From: Verrucomicrobiota bacterium
Lineage (GTDB): Bacteria; Verrucomicrobiota; Verrucomicrobiia; Limisphaerales; VHCN01
Assembly (NCBI GenBank): GCA_016871675.1
Contig: VHCN01000012.1
Coordinates: forward strand, 1 to 64,000
Direction of reading: 5' to 3'
DNA: 64,000 nucleotides
The position numbers were made by a program, and so were the translations under genes. Position 1 is the first letter of the stretch. Each line of letters starts with the position of its first letter. Below are positions 1 to 8,635 of the stretch, piece by piece. The notes under the pieces are model-generated. The model saw only the letters and a list, made by a program, of their open reading frames with translations, did no database searches and was not told where the DNA came from.

Positions 1-121
1 CAAGGGCGACGTGTTCACCAAGGACTTCATCGAGATGTGGATCGGCCACAAGCGCAAGGAACACGACGCCATCCGCCTGCGCCCCCATCCCTACGAGTTC
101 TTCCTCTACTACGACGTGTAA
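1..121 (+). CDS. glnA: glutamine synthetase, C-terminal end (partial)
   Basis: The window opens inside a reading frame (first full codon at 2, TAA at 119-121) that encodes the last 39 residues of a type I glutamine synthetase. The tail [15 protein letters not shown] is the usual GlnA C-terminus, where the DAIRLRPHP stretch belongs to the catalytic barrel. The enzyme makes glutamine from glutamate, ammonia and ATP. Everything upstream is outside the window, so the adenylylation site and subtype cannot be judged. A hairpin terminator follows 46 bases after the stop. Confidence 0.88.
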   Translation, partial: KGDVFTKDFIEMWIGHKRKEHDAIRLRPHPYEFFLYYDV

Positions 122-167
122 AACAAACGACCTTCAGGGCGGCCTCCCCGGCCGCCTTCGGTAACCA

Positions 168-199
168 ACGGCGCGGACCGCAAGGTTCGCGCCGTTTTT
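168..199 (+). terminator. rho-independent terminator after glnA
   Basis: A 10-bp GC-rich stem (168-177 with 186-195, one G:T pair) encloses an 8-base loop and runs into five T residues at 195-199. It sits between the glnA stop and the tRNA gene and should end the glnA transcript. Confidence 0.75.
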
Positions 200-322
200 G
201 CATTGGACGAGCACTGAGACTCGCGCACGCCCCACAATCCGCTTGCCGCCACCGCGACGCAGCGCATAGTTCCTGCGGTGGCTCCTGGCGCAGTCGGTGC
301 CGGCGCGGGCCGCATCCCACAC

Positions 323-395
323 GGGCCCATAGCTCAGCGGTCAGAGCAGGCGACTCATAATCGCTTGGTCACTGGTTCAAATCCAGTTGGGCCCA
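323..395 (+). tRNA. tRNA-Ile2 (anticodon CAT, read as lysidine-AU)
   Basis: A full cloverleaf can be folded. The 7-bp acceptor stem is 323-329 with 388-394, the D stem 332-335 with 344-347, the anticodon stem 349-353 with 361-365 and the T stem 371-375 with 383-387, with TTCAAAT as T loop. The anticodon CAT is at 356-358. The segment GGCGACTCATAATCGC and the following TTGGTC match the E. coli minor isoleucine tRNA far better than elongator Met tRNA, so the C34 is probably modified to lysidine by TilS to read AUA. The discriminator is A395 and CCA is not encoded. Confidence 0.88.
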
Positions 396-419
396 CGCCG
401 CGCCGGCGCTTCTCTCCGG

Positions 420-1196
420 ATGAACAACATCGCCCAATGGGTCGGCAACTGGCTGCGCGGGCTCGGCAGCATCACACTGCTCGCGGTCGAAGTCGTGCGC
501 TCGCTCGGCACGCTGCGGTCCGCGGGCCGTGAGTTCCTCGACCAGCTCTATTTCATCGGCGTCAAGTCCCAGTCCGTGGTGCTCATCACGGGCGCGTTCA
601 CCGGCATGGTGCTTGCCGCGAACACCTACTTCCAGTTCGCCAAGGTCGGCATGGAGAGCGCCACGCTCGCCGTGGTCGGCGTGTCGATGTGCGGCGAACT
701 CGGTCCCGTGCTCACGGCGTTGATGGTTGCCGGGCGCGTCGGCGCGGCGATGGCCGCGCAACTCGGCACGATGAAGGTGACCGAGCAGATCGACGCGTTG
801 CGAACGCTTGCGACGCACCCGGTGGATTACCTCGTGGTGCCGCGCCTGGTGGCCACGTTGCTGGCGATGCCGCTGCTCACCGCCGAGGCCATTGCGCTCG
901 GCATCGCGGCGGCATTCGTCGTCGGGACCTACCTGCTGCAGATCGAGCCTGCGTTCCTGTGGTGGAACCTCCTGCGCCGGACCGACGTGTCGGATGTCGT
1001 GATGGGGCTGATCAAGGCGGGCATCTTCGGCGGCGCGATCGCGTTGATCAGCTGCCAGAAAGGCCTGCACTGCGGCGAGGGCGCCGAGGGCGTCGGCCGC
1101 GCGACCACGGAGGCGGTCGTGTATTCCTCGATCACCATCCTCGTGAGCAACTTCTTCCTCACGCTCCTGCTGACCAAGCTGCTGGCGCTGTTATGA
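420..1196 (+). CDS. mlaE: MlaE-family ABC transporter permease
   Basis: This 258-residue membrane protein belongs to the MlaE/YrbE permease family, which with MlaF and MlaD moves phospholipids between inner membrane and periplasmic carriers. The family signature is clear: the hydrophobic segment around residues 55-80 (GAFTGMVLAANTYFQFAKVG) followed by the conserved GRVGAAMAAQLGTMKVTEQIDAL block. An in-frame GTG at 387 lies inside the tRNA gene, so ATG 420 is the better start. The stop overlaps the ATG of the ATPase gene (ATGA). Confidence 0.9.
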   Translation: MNNIAQWVGNWLRGLGSITLLAVEVVRSLGTLRSAGREFLDQLYFIGVKSQSVVLITGAFTGMVLAANTYFQFAKVGMESATLAVVGVSMCGELGPVLTALMVAGRVGAAMAAQLGTMKVTEQIDALRTLATHPVDYLVVPRLVATLLAMPLLTAEAIALGIAAAFVVGTYLLQIEPAFLWWNLLRRTDVSDVVMGLIKAGIFGGAIALISCQKGLHCGEGAEGVGRATTEAVVYSSITILVSNFFLTLLLTKLLALL

Positions 1197-1945
1197 TCGA
1201 GGTGCGTTCACTGCGGAAGTCCTTCGGCGCGCATCGCGTGCTTGACGGCGTGAGCCTGCGCATCGAGCCGGGCGAGTCGGTCGTCATCATCGGCCGGAGC
1301 GGCTGCGGGAAGAGCATCCTCCTCAAGCACCTGATCGGCCTGCTGCAACCGGAGGCGGGCGAGGTGCTCGTGGGCGGCGAGAACATCTCGCGCCTGGGCG
1401 AGCGCGACTTGCTGCGCGTGCGGCGCAAGTTCGGGATGCTCTTTCAGGGCGCGGCGCTGTTCGACTCGCTGTCGGTCGAGGACAACGTGGGCTTCCTGCT
1501 CCGGCGCGAGGGCAACCACACCGCGGGCGAGATTGCGCAGCGCGTGGCCGAGGCGCTCGACATGGTCGAACTCGCCGGCACGCAGCGCAAGAAACCCGGC
1601 GAGCTTTCCGGCGGCATGCGCAAGCGCGTCGGCCTCGCGCGCGCGATTGTTTACCGGCCGGAGATTGTGCTATATGACGAGCCGACGACCGGGCTCGACC
1701 CCGTGGTGAGCGACAGCATCGACAAGCTGATCGTGCGCGTCTGCGAGCGGCTCAAGGTCACGTCCGTGGTGGTCACGCACGACATGCGCAGCGTGCGCAC
1801 CGTGGCGCACCGCGTCCTGATGCTGCACCAGGGCCGTGTTTACACCGAGGGCGCGCCGGACGATTTGTTCAACGCCACGGACCCGCTCGTGAAGCAGTTC
1901 GTCGAGGGCGTCTCGGATCCGAAGGAACCCGTGTTCCAGTCATGA
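1193..1945 (+). CDS. mlaF: MlaF-family ABC transporter ATPase
   Basis: This 250-residue ABC ATPase powers the MlaE permease. It has Walker A GRSGCGKS (34-41), the Q-loop near residue 85, the signature LSGGM (138-142), Walker B IVLYDE (158-163) and the switch His in VVTHD (residue 196). The signature LSGGMRKRVGLARAI with Met after GG is typical of the MlaF/Mkl branch. It starts at the ATG inside ATGA shared with mlaE and ends in another ATGA shared with mlaD, so the three genes should be translationally coupled. In E. coli-like systems a STAS protein MlaB joins the complex. None is encoded next to it here. Confidence 0.93.
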   Translation: MIEVRSLRKSFGAHRVLDGVSLRIEPGESVVIIGRSGCGKSILLKHLIGLLQPEAGEVLVGGENISRLGERDLLRVRRKFGMLFQGAALFDSLSVEDNVGFLLRREGNHTAGEIAQRVAEALDMVELAGTQRKKPGELSGGMRKRVGLARAIVYRPEIVLYDEPTTGLDPVVSDSIDKLIVRVCERLKVTSVVVTHDMRSVRTVAHRVLMLHQGRVYTEGAPDDLFNATDPLVKQFVEGVSDPKEPVFQS

Positions 1946-3111
1946 GCAACCAACGCACTGAAATCAAGGTCGGCCTGTTCGTCGTGATCGGCCTCGTTGC
2001 GCTCGTCGCGCTGGTGATCAACTTCACCAAGGGCGTGACCGCCTTCCGCCCGACCTACACGCTCACGCTCGAGACGGCGAACGTCGGCGGGCTCAAGCGC
2101 AACGCGCCCGTGCTGCTCGCCGGCGTCGAGGTGGGCAAGGTGCAGGGCTACGACCTGAGCCCCGACAACAAGTCCGTGCGCGTCGCGCTGCGCATCTTCT
2201 CCAACTACTCGATCCACACGGACGCCAAGTTCACCATCGAGGCGTCGGGCTTCATCGGAGACCAGTTCGTGTCCATCGCGCCGATGAAGAACCTCGGCCC
2301 CTTCCTCAAGGACGGCGACGTGGTCCGCGCCGAGACCCCCTTCAACATGCAGGACGCCGCCCGCACCGTGCTCGTGACGATCGGCAAGGTGGACCGCGCG
2401 GTCGAGACGTTGCAGGGCGCCGTCGCCCGCGTGGACCGCACGGTGCTGTCGGATGAAAGCCTGACCAACGCGAGCGCGGCCGTGGTGAACTTCCGGCGGC
2501 TGTCCGACCAGATTCGCACGCTCGCCGACGACGCCACGACGCTTGTGAAGAAAGCCGACGCTGCGGTGGGACGCGTGGACCTCCTGCTCGTCACGAACGC
2601 CGCGCCCGCCAGCGGCGCCGTCAGCAACTTGTTGATGTTCTCAACCCAACTCAATAAGGTGGCCACCGAACTTGAGGCACTGCTCACCACCAACCGCATG
2701 GACGTCGCCGACGCCATCCGCAACTTCCGCACCGCCACCGCACAAGTCACCAACCTCATGGCCGACCTCAACGCCGGCAAGGGCGTCGCGGGCGTGCTGC
2801 TCAAGGACGAGCGGGGTGCGGCGGATTTGCAGCGGTTTCTCGCCACGCTTCCCGCGCTCGGGAGCAACGCCAACACCGTCCTCACCAATCTGAGCGTCCT
2901 CGCCACCAACGCCGGCACGGTGTTCGTGAGCGCCAACCAGATGTTTGACCGCAGCGGCCGCGTGGTGGATGACGCCGGCGTGCTCATCAGCAACCTCAAC
3001 CGCTACGGGCTGTTTTATGGGTTCCTCGTGAAGCCCAAGGCCGCGAAGACCAACGCGCCCGCGCGCGCGGCACCCCTGTTCATCCCGCGCGAGAAATCCA
3101 GCCTCGACTAG
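1942..3111 (+). CDS. mlaD: MlaD-like MCE-domain protein
   Basis: This 389-residue protein has one N-terminal membrane anchor (about residues 9-27) and an MCE domain (about 37-115, with the typical V-GGL...APVLLAGVEVGKV segment). It is the periplasmic substrate-handling partner of MlaE/MlaF in lipid transport. E. coli MlaD is about 180 residues. Here a long Asn/Thr/Ala-rich helical tail (about residues 140-350) follows, as in tunnel-forming or long MCE proteins of other phyla. This suggests an extended periplasmic bridge, but that is inference. It overlaps mlaF by four bases. Confidence 0.88.
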   Translation: MSNQRTEIKVGLFVVIGLVALVALVINFTKGVTAFRPTYTLTLETANVGGLKRNAPVLLAGVEVGKVQGYDLSPDNKSVRVALRIFSNYSIHTDAKFTIEASGFIGDQFVSIAPMKNLGPFLKDGDVVRAETPFNMQDAARTVLVTIGKVDRAVETLQGAVARVDRTVLSDESLTNASAAVVNFRRLSDQIRTLADDATTLVKKADAAVGRVDLLLVTNAAPASGAVSNLLMFSTQLNKVATELEALLTTNRMDVADAIRNFRTATAQVTNLMADLNAGKGVAGVLLKDERGAADLQRFLATLPALGSNANTVLTNLSVLATNAGTVFVSANQMFDRSGRVVDDAGVLISNLNRYGLFYGFLVKPKAAKTNAPARAAPLFIPREKSSLD

Positions 3112-3112
3112 C

Positions 3113-4159
3113 ATGTCACTTTGGGCCATCCGCATCTTCTTCCTCGGGCTCTGCACGCTCGGCGGCTATGCCGTGAGCCAGGTGACCCCCGACCTGCTCG
3201 GGGCGGGCGCGTGGTGGACGCTCGCGGGCTTCGGACTCGGCGGGCTGCTCATCGCGGTGGACGAGATGCTCAAGGGGTTTTCGCTTCGCGCGTTTTCCGC
3301 GGCCACGGTCGGCCTCGTGCTTGGCTCGCTCATCGCGTGGATGATCGAGCGCTCGCAGCTGTTCCGCTACGTGCAGGATGAATCCACGATGTGGCTCATC
3401 CGGCTGATGCTGTTCGTCAGCTTCGGCTACATCGGCATGGTCATGGCCATGCGCAGCAACAAGGAGGACTTCGCGCTGATCATTCCCTACATCCGCTTCC
3501 AGTCCCACACCAAGCCCCACAACACCCTGCTGCTCGACACGAGCGTGATCATTGACGGCCGCATCGCCGACCTCATCGAGTCCGGCTTCGTCGAGGGCAC
3601 CGTCATTGTGCCGCGGTTTGTCCTGCGGGAATTGCAACAGGTCGCCGACAGCGCCGACATGGTCAAGCGCGGCCGCGGCCGGCGCGGGCTCGACATCCTC
3701 GCACGGCTCCAGCGCAGCCCGCGCACCGAGGTGAAAATCCACGAGGCCGACCCCACCGGCGAAACCGAGGTGGACGCCAAGCTACTGCACCTTGCCAAGC
3801 TCCTCGATGCGCGCCTCTACACGAACGACTACAATCTCGGCAAAATCGCCGAACTGCAGGGCGTGCACCACGTCTCCATCACCGCGCTTGCCGCCGCGCT
3901 CAAGCCCGTGATCCTTCCCGGCGAAACGCTCTCGCTCCGCGTGAACCGCGAGGGCAAGGACAAGGGACAGGGCATCGGATACTTGAGCGATGGCACGATG
4001 GTCGTGATAAACAATGGTTCGCCCCACGTGGGCCAGCAGGTCGAGGTGCAGGTCGGAAGCCTCCTTCACAACGCGACGGGCGTGATGATCTTCGCCGACA
4101 TCAAGGCCGCGCCGCCGGCGAATCCGCCAAGAACCCCCGCCGAACGGAGCCCGGCGTGA
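3113..4159 (+). CDS. YacL-like PIN/TRAM-domain membrane protein
   Basis: This 348-residue protein has about four N-terminal membrane segments (residues 5-112), a PIN nuclease fold (about 139-265) and a C-terminal TRAM domain (about 268-330). The acidic PIN residues are visible: D142 in LLLDTSVIIDG, E173, D221 and D239 in YTNDYNL. The architecture is that of B. subtilis YacL and relatives. PIN proteins cleave RNA and TRAM binds RNA, but the physiological target of this family is poorly known. It starts one base after the mlaD stop, so it is likely co-transcribed. Confidence 0.85.
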   Translation: MSLWAIRIFFLGLCTLGGYAVSQVTPDLLGAGAWWTLAGFGLGGLLIAVDEMLKGFSLRAFSAATVGLVLGSLIAWMIERSQLFRYVQDESTMWLIRLMLFVSFGYIGMVMAMRSNKEDFALIIPYIRFQSHTKPHNTLLLDTSVIIDGRIADLIESGFVEGTVIVPRFVLRELQQVADSADMVKRGRGRRGLDILARLQRSPRTEVKIHEADPTGETEVDAKLLHLAKLLDARLYTNDYNLGKIAELQGVHHVSITALAAALKPVILPGETLSLRVNREGKDKGQGIGYLSDGTMVVINNGSPHVGQQVEVQVGSLLHNATGVMIFADIKAAPPANPPRTPAERSPA

Positions 4160-4377
4160 AACTCGTCACGGTGTTCACCGCGTTCAATCCCGCCGAGGCC
4201 CAGCTCGTGCGCTCACGCCTCGAAGCCGCTGGAATCCCCGCGCTCGTCGCGAGCGAACTCTCCGCGCTCAGCACCGAGGGCTACGCGATGGCCGTCGGGG
4301 GCGTCCACGTGCAGGTGCCGGAGGACGAAGCGGCGGACGCGCGCGAACTTCTCAGCGCGCCGCCCGAATCGGAATAG
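4156..4377 (+). CDS. DUF2007 putative signal-transducing protein
   Basis: This is a 73-residue protein with the DUF2007 pattern: VTVFTAFNPAEAQLVRSRLEAAGIPA followed by a GGVHVQVPEDEAADARELL C-terminus. The family has a small ACT-like alpha/beta fold and is thought to bind or relay a signal, without a known ligand. It starts at a GTG whose last two bases are shared with the stop of the PIN/TRAM gene (GTGA), making it the last gene of the mla operon. Confidence 0.8.
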   Translation: MKLVTVFTAFNPAEAQLVRSRLEAAGIPALVASELSALSTEGYAMAVGGVHVQVPEDEAADARELLSAPPESE

Positions 4378-4392
4378 CGGCACGACCTGCGC

Positions 4393-6132
4393 TCACTGCG
4401 GATTGGCGCGAAGCCAGAACCGGATGTCCGTGCCCATCGGATGCTGCGGATTCAGATCGAGCACCCGCTGGTAATGCCGCCGCGCCGCGCCGATGAGGCC
4501 GAGCCGTTTCGCGTAGACGTTCGCGAGCGCCAGATGCGCGCTGCCTTCGTCCGGATAATCCGTCAGCACCCGCTCGAGCTCGGACGCGGCGTCGCGATAG
4601 TAACCGGCCTTCTCGAGCGTGAGCGCGAAATTATACCGTGCGTTCAGCGAGGCAGGCTGCAACGCGAGCGCGATCTCGCAGGCATAGAGCGCGCGCGGCA
4701 ACTGGTTCACGTTGCCGGCCATCAGTGCGAGATAGTGATGCGCTTCCGCGAAGGACGGGTCGGCCTGCACCACCTTCTCGTAATGCACGAGCGCCTCGGC
4801 CCAGCGGCGGCGATCGCGCTCCAATTCCGCCTGGGCGTAGTGCGCCTGGGCGGTGGCCCGGTTTCCCGCCGGCGGCGGCGATGGATTTCGATAGGCGTAA
4901 CGCGGGATTGCTCCGGATGGCGTCTCCACAGCGACGACCGCGGGCACGGAGACCACGGACTTCGGCGGCCCGGGCGGCGGCGGCAGAACGCCCACCGGAT
5001 TGGTCGCAGCGGGCGGCGCCGGGCTCGGTTGCTTTGCTGCGCTCGCAACCTTGGACTTCGTCGCGTCATTCGTCACGGGCCGTGGTGTCGGCGGGGAGTC
5101 CACGATGACCGGGGCGGGCGGTGTCACTGCCGGCGGCGCGACGACCTTCGGATTGAACGGCGGCAGTTCGCCGGGCCGGGTCTTCGCCGGCGCAGGATTC
5201 GCCGAGGCCACCAGCACCGTGCCGGTGCTCGCGACTGGTTTCGGCGCGGGAATGTTGGTCTCAACAGTCGGGGTCAAGCGGGGCGTGACGGCGACCACCG
5301 CCGTGGGCGGGTTGGTTGCCGCGGACGGCGGCGGGCGCGCCGCGACGACCTTCGGCGGCGGATTCAATTCGGCGTCGAGCGCGCGGGCGAGTTGGTCGAC
5401 AGCGTCGCGATAGGGAACGCCGGGCATCGCCGCGTAATCGCGATACTTTTGCAGGGCGAGCGGGCGATACTCGGGCTGGCGCGGAGCGATGTGCTGGTGC
5501 GTGACGACCGCGAGATTCAGCGCGGCGGGCGCGAAAGCCGGCTGGAGCTGGTTCGCGGTGTAGAGGCTCTGGAACGCCTCGGACGCGCGGTTCTTGTAGA
5601 GCTGGACGATGCCCAGTCCGTTGAGCGCCTCGGCGAGCCGCGGATTCAGGTTCGTCGCATTGCGAAAGCTGCGCTCGGCCGAATCGAACTGCCGCGAGCG
5701 GAGTTCCGACGAGCCGCGCTTCACCCAACCCTCGGGCGAGCCCGGCCGCTGGATCGTGTAAGACGCCAGCTCGGTGGCGGCGGCGGACGGGCTGTTGTTC
5801 TCAAGCAAGAGGCAGCCGAGATTGAAGCGCGTCACCGCGAGGTTCGGATCGAGCGTGAGCGCCTGCCGGTAGGCGCGCGCAGCGTCGGCGACCTGCCCGA
5901 GCGCGTGGTGCGCGAGCCCGAGGTGATTCCACGCCTGCGCGACCTGGGGCAGATGCGTCGTCGCCACCTTGAAATCCTCCGCGGCGGCGGCGGCGTTGCC
6001 TTCGCGAAGCAGTTTTTCGCCGCGGAGCAGCGCGCGCGGCCCGGGCGGCACGCATCCCGCGCCGAGCAACGAGACGGCTGACGCGACGGAGAGAACCCAC
6101 CGGACACGGCCCCCTTTTTTTGTCGTCAGCAT
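4393..6132 (-). CDS. TPR-repeat lipoprotein
   Basis: This 579-residue protein starts with a lipoprotein signal (lipobox LLGAGC, Cys about residue 27). TPR repeats fill the first half (e.g. AWNHLGLAHHALGQ, PEGWVKRGSSELRSRQ, EALNGLGIVQLYKNR). A Pro/Ala/Thr-rich linker without fold covers about residues 265-425, and a second TPR block closes the protein (AEHHYLALMAGN, ARYNFALTLEKAGYY, GSAHLALANVYAKR). It probably sits on a membrane as a protein-protein scaffold; partner unknown. An in-frame start six codons upstream (6150) is possible, but MLTTKK fits a lipoprotein better. It is divergent from the DUF362 gene with only about 30 bases between starts. Confidence 0.82.
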   Translation of the reverse strand: MLTTKKGGRVRWVLSVASAVSLLGAGCVPPGPRALLRGEKLLREGNAAAAAEDFKVATTHLPQVAQAWNHLGLAHHALGQVADAARAYRQALTLDPNLAVTRFNLGCLLLENNSPSAAATELASYTIQRPGSPEGWVKRGSSELRSRQFDSAERSFRNATNLNPRLAEALNGLGIVQLYKNRASEAFQSLYTANQLQPAFAPAALNLAVVTHQHIAPRQPEYRPLALQKYRDYAAMPGVPYRDAVDQLARALDAELNPPPKVVAARPPPSAATNPPTAVVAVTPRLTPTVETNIPAPKPVASTGTVLVASANPAPAKTRPGELPPFNPKVVAPPAVTPPAPVIVDSPPTPRPVTNDATKSKVASAAKQPSPAPPAATNPVGVLPPPPGPPKSVVSVPAVVAVETPSGAIPRYAYRNPSPPPAGNRATAQAHYAQAELERDRRRWAEALVHYEKVVQADPSFAEAHHYLALMAGNVNQLPRALYACEIALALQPASLNARYNFALTLEKAGYYRDAASELERVLTDYPDEGSAHLALANVYAKRLGLIGAARRHYQRVLDLNPQHPMGTDIRFWLRANPQ

Positions 6133-6162
6133 CGGTCCCGCTGGTAACACTCGCCGCTCGCA

Positions 6163-7242
6163 GTGTCAAGAAACGCGCAGGCTTATCGCATCCGCCCCGC
6201 TCCGTTCCAATCCAAGTTCGCGGGCGCGGCCCTGCTCGCACTGGCGGCCGCCGGCCTTGCGTGCGGCGCCGAGCCGGAACCCTCCACCGTCCGGCCGCCC
6301 CAGCGCGCGCGCGTGGTGATCGTCGAGGATGCGCGCGCGACCGGGACGTTCGTCCCCAAGCCGGAAGTCGTCCGATCGCTTGTGGAACGCGGCCTTCGAC
6401 AGTGGACGGGCAGGCCCACGACGACGGCCGCGTGGCTGAGCTTCGTCTCGACCAACGATTTCATCGGCCTGAAAGTTTACTCCGCGCCGGGCGCGACGGG
6501 CGGCTCGCGGCCGGAGGTTGCCGCGGCGGTCGCCTCGACGCTCATCGCCGCGGGGGTGCCGGCGGGGCAGATCATCGTGTGGGACAAGCACGCCGCCGAC
6601 TTGCGCTTGGCGGGCTTCACCGCGCTGCGCGAGCGCCTTGGTGTGCGCGTGGAATCCGCGCTGGACGCCGGATGGGATGAAAAGGCGGCCTACGATCGCT
6701 CGCTCATCGGCTCGCTGGTGTTTGGCGACTTGGAATTCGGCCGCAAGGGCGACAACGTCGGCCGCAAGTCGCATCTCTCCAGGCTCATCACGAAGACGGT
6801 CACCAAGCACATCAGCATCGCGCCGCTGCTGAATCACAACCAGATGGGCGTCTGCGGCCACTTGCAAAGCCTCGCGCTCGGGGCGGCGGACAACACGATC
6901 CGTTTCGAGAACCACCCGGCGCACTTGTTCGAGGCCGTCGCGGAACTCTACGCCATGCCCGAACTCGGCGACCGCGTGGTGCTCAACATCACGGACGCGC
7001 TGCTCTGCCAGCACGAGGGCGAACAGCGGCCGCTGTTGCATTATTCCGTCGCGCTCAACCAGCTCCGCTTCAGCAGCGACCCGGTCGCGCTCGACATCTT
7101 GTCGCTCGAGGAACTCCAGCGCCAGCGGCGGAAGGCGGGATTTGCGGCGGCGAAGGTCAGCCTCGCGATGTTTCGCAACGCGTCGTTGCTCGAACTCGGC
7201 ATCTCGGAGCCGGCGAACATCCGCATCGAGTGGGCGAAGTAG
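6163..7242 (+). CDS. DUF362 domain protein, exported
   Basis: This 359-residue protein has an N-terminal hydrophobic export segment ending near LACGAEP (about residue 36). It shows the DUF362 pattern: VGLKVYS near residue 105, the PKTVTKHISIAPLLNH-like middle region and a conserved Asn/His-rich NHNQMGVCGHLQSLALG stretch. Members often resemble ferredoxin-associated proteins, but no CxxC iron-sulfur motif is present here, so no redox role is claimed. The GTG at 6163 is the only early start in frame. It ends ten bases from the convergent Nramp-like gene. Confidence 0.78.
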   Translation: MSRNAQAYRIRPAPFQSKFAGAALLALAAAGLACGAEPEPSTVRPPQRARVVIVEDARATGTFVPKPEVVRSLVERGLRQWTGRPTTTAAWLSFVSTNDFIGLKVYSAPGATGGSRPEVAAAVASTLIAAGVPAGQIIVWDKHAADLRLAGFTALRERLGVRVESALDAGWDEKAAYDRSLIGSLVFGDLEFGRKGDNVGRKSHLSRLITKTVTKHISIAPLLNHNQMGVCGHLQSLALGAADNTIRFENHPAHLFEAVAELYAMPELGDRVVLNITDALLCQHEGEQRPLLHYSVALNQLRFSSDPVALDILSLEELQRQRRKAGFAAAKVSLAMFRNASLLELGISEPANIRIEWAK

Positions 7243-7251
7243 CGGCGCGGC

Positions 7252-8583
7252 TTACTTCAACAGCTTCGAGATTTGCGCGAACGCCTCGTGCACGCCGACC
7301 GCGGACATTGAGAGCGCGGCGATCCAGAGAAAGACGTTCCACGCGGGGCCGGAGCGCAACGCCGGGTCCGGCTCCTGCGAACGGAACCACAGCGCCGCCA
7401 GCGCGAGGAACGGCAGCATCACCCCTTGCGCTACCGCGCCTACCAGGACCAGTGCCACGGGCGCGCCCCAGATGATGAACACCACGAGCGCGCCCGTGGG
7501 CAGCGCCACGCAGCACCACTTCACCGCCGTCGCGCCCCGCTCGGGCGTTTCATACTTCACCAAGCGGAACATCTGCAAACCGTCGGCCATGAGGCGCGCG
7601 TTGGAAGCCGTCGCCGCGAAGACGGTCGAGTAGAGCACGTTGAACGCGCCGATGAGGAAAATGGCGAGTCCCCACGTGCCGAAGCTCTCGCGATACATGT
7701 GCGAAAGCGTCGCGATCATGTCCTTGTTCTCAACGACGAGGCCCTTCGCGTGCAGCACCGCGGCGCCGAGCAGGTAGAACGCGACCGTGGCGGTGGTGTA
7801 GATGATGCAGGAGAACCACGCGTCGAACTTCATCACGCGCACCCAGCCCCGCGCGCGCGCGCGCCAGCCGTCGCTCCCGTCGCGCGGCCCGACCGCGCCG
7901 GCGTAGCCTTTCTCGAGGCACCAGTAGGGATAATAGATGAGCTCCGACGCGCCCACTCCGATGATGGCAAACGCCGCGAACGCCGTCGTGAAATCCTTCG
8001 GGAAGCCGAAGCTGAACCCCTCCCGCAGGTGCGCGGCGGTGATGCGATAGTCCGACCACTGCAACGCGGCGACAGCGACGACCGTGCACAGCGTGAAGAG
8101 GACGACCATGGACGTGGAGATGTTCTCGACCAGCCGGTAGCGGCCGAAGAAAAGCAGCAGCGCGGTGAGGCCCGCGGCGATGGTGGCCCACAGCCATCCG
8201 GGGCCGCCGAAGCCCGATTGCGCCGCGATCTGCGCCACGCCACCGAGCATCCCGGCCACTTGAAACGTCAGCGCGAAAAACATCCCGAGCCACAACCACA
8301 CGAGCCACGAGACGATGAACCTCGGACCCGGGATGGTGTTCATCGCCGCGATCGTCGTCAGCCCGCGCGCCACGGCGAAGCGGCCGAGCTCGACCTGCAC
8401 GAAGACCTTGACGATGCAGCCGAGGATGATGAACCACAGCAGCGTGAAGCCCGCGGACGCGCCCAGCTTCGGCGTCACGATCAGTTCGCCCGACCCGACG
8501 ATGGACGCGGTGAGGATCAATCCCGGTCCGACGTGTTTGAAGACATCGCGCCAATGCACCGGCGCGGGACGGGGCGTGGACAT
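7252..8583 (-). CDS. Nramp-like (LeuT-fold) transporter, non-canonical
   Basis: This 443-residue protein has about eleven membrane segments and the Nramp family layout. The first helix reads GPGLILTASIVGSGELIVT, where classical Mn/Fe Nramp carriers have the metal-binding DPGN. The sixth helix reads VGASELIYYPYWCLEKGY, where they have the MPH motif. Both metal ligand motifs are therefore absent, which suggests a different substrate; what it carries cannot be read from sequence. It lies 52 bases downstream of the sulfatase gene on the same strand and may be co-transcribed with it. Confidence 0.82.
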   Translation of the reverse strand: MSTPRPAPVHWRDVFKHVGPGLILTASIVGSGELIVTPKLGASAGFTLLWFIILGCIVKVFVQVELGRFAVARGLTTIAAMNTIPGPRFIVSWLVWLWLGMFFALTFQVAGMLGGVAQIAAQSGFGGPGWLWATIAAGLTALLLFFGRYRLVENISTSMVVLFTLCTVVAVAALQWSDYRITAAHLREGFSFGFPKDFTTAFAAFAIIGVGASELIYYPYWCLEKGYAGAVGPRDGSDGWRARARGWVRVMKFDAWFSCIIYTTATVAFYLLGAAVLHAKGLVVENKDMIATLSHMYRESFGTWGLAIFLIGAFNVLYSTVFAATASNARLMADGLQMFRLVKYETPERGATAVKWCCVALPTGALVVFIIWGAPVALVLVGAVAQGVMLPFLALAALWFRSQEPDPALRSGPAWNVFLWIAALSMSAVGVHEAFAQISKLLK

Positions 8584-8635
8584 GGCGGAGCGTGGGTGTT
8601 CGGCGCGGGCCGAGTCAAGCGCGGCGCGGGCGGGC

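Noticed and set aside
323-395. elongator tRNA-Met
   Set aside because: The CAT anticodon allows it, but the anticodon arm and variable loop match the minor isoleucine tRNA.
4441-6081. 546-codon plus-strand frame opposite the TPR lipoprotein
   Set aside because: Shadow of the TPR gene, no signal peptide or motif.
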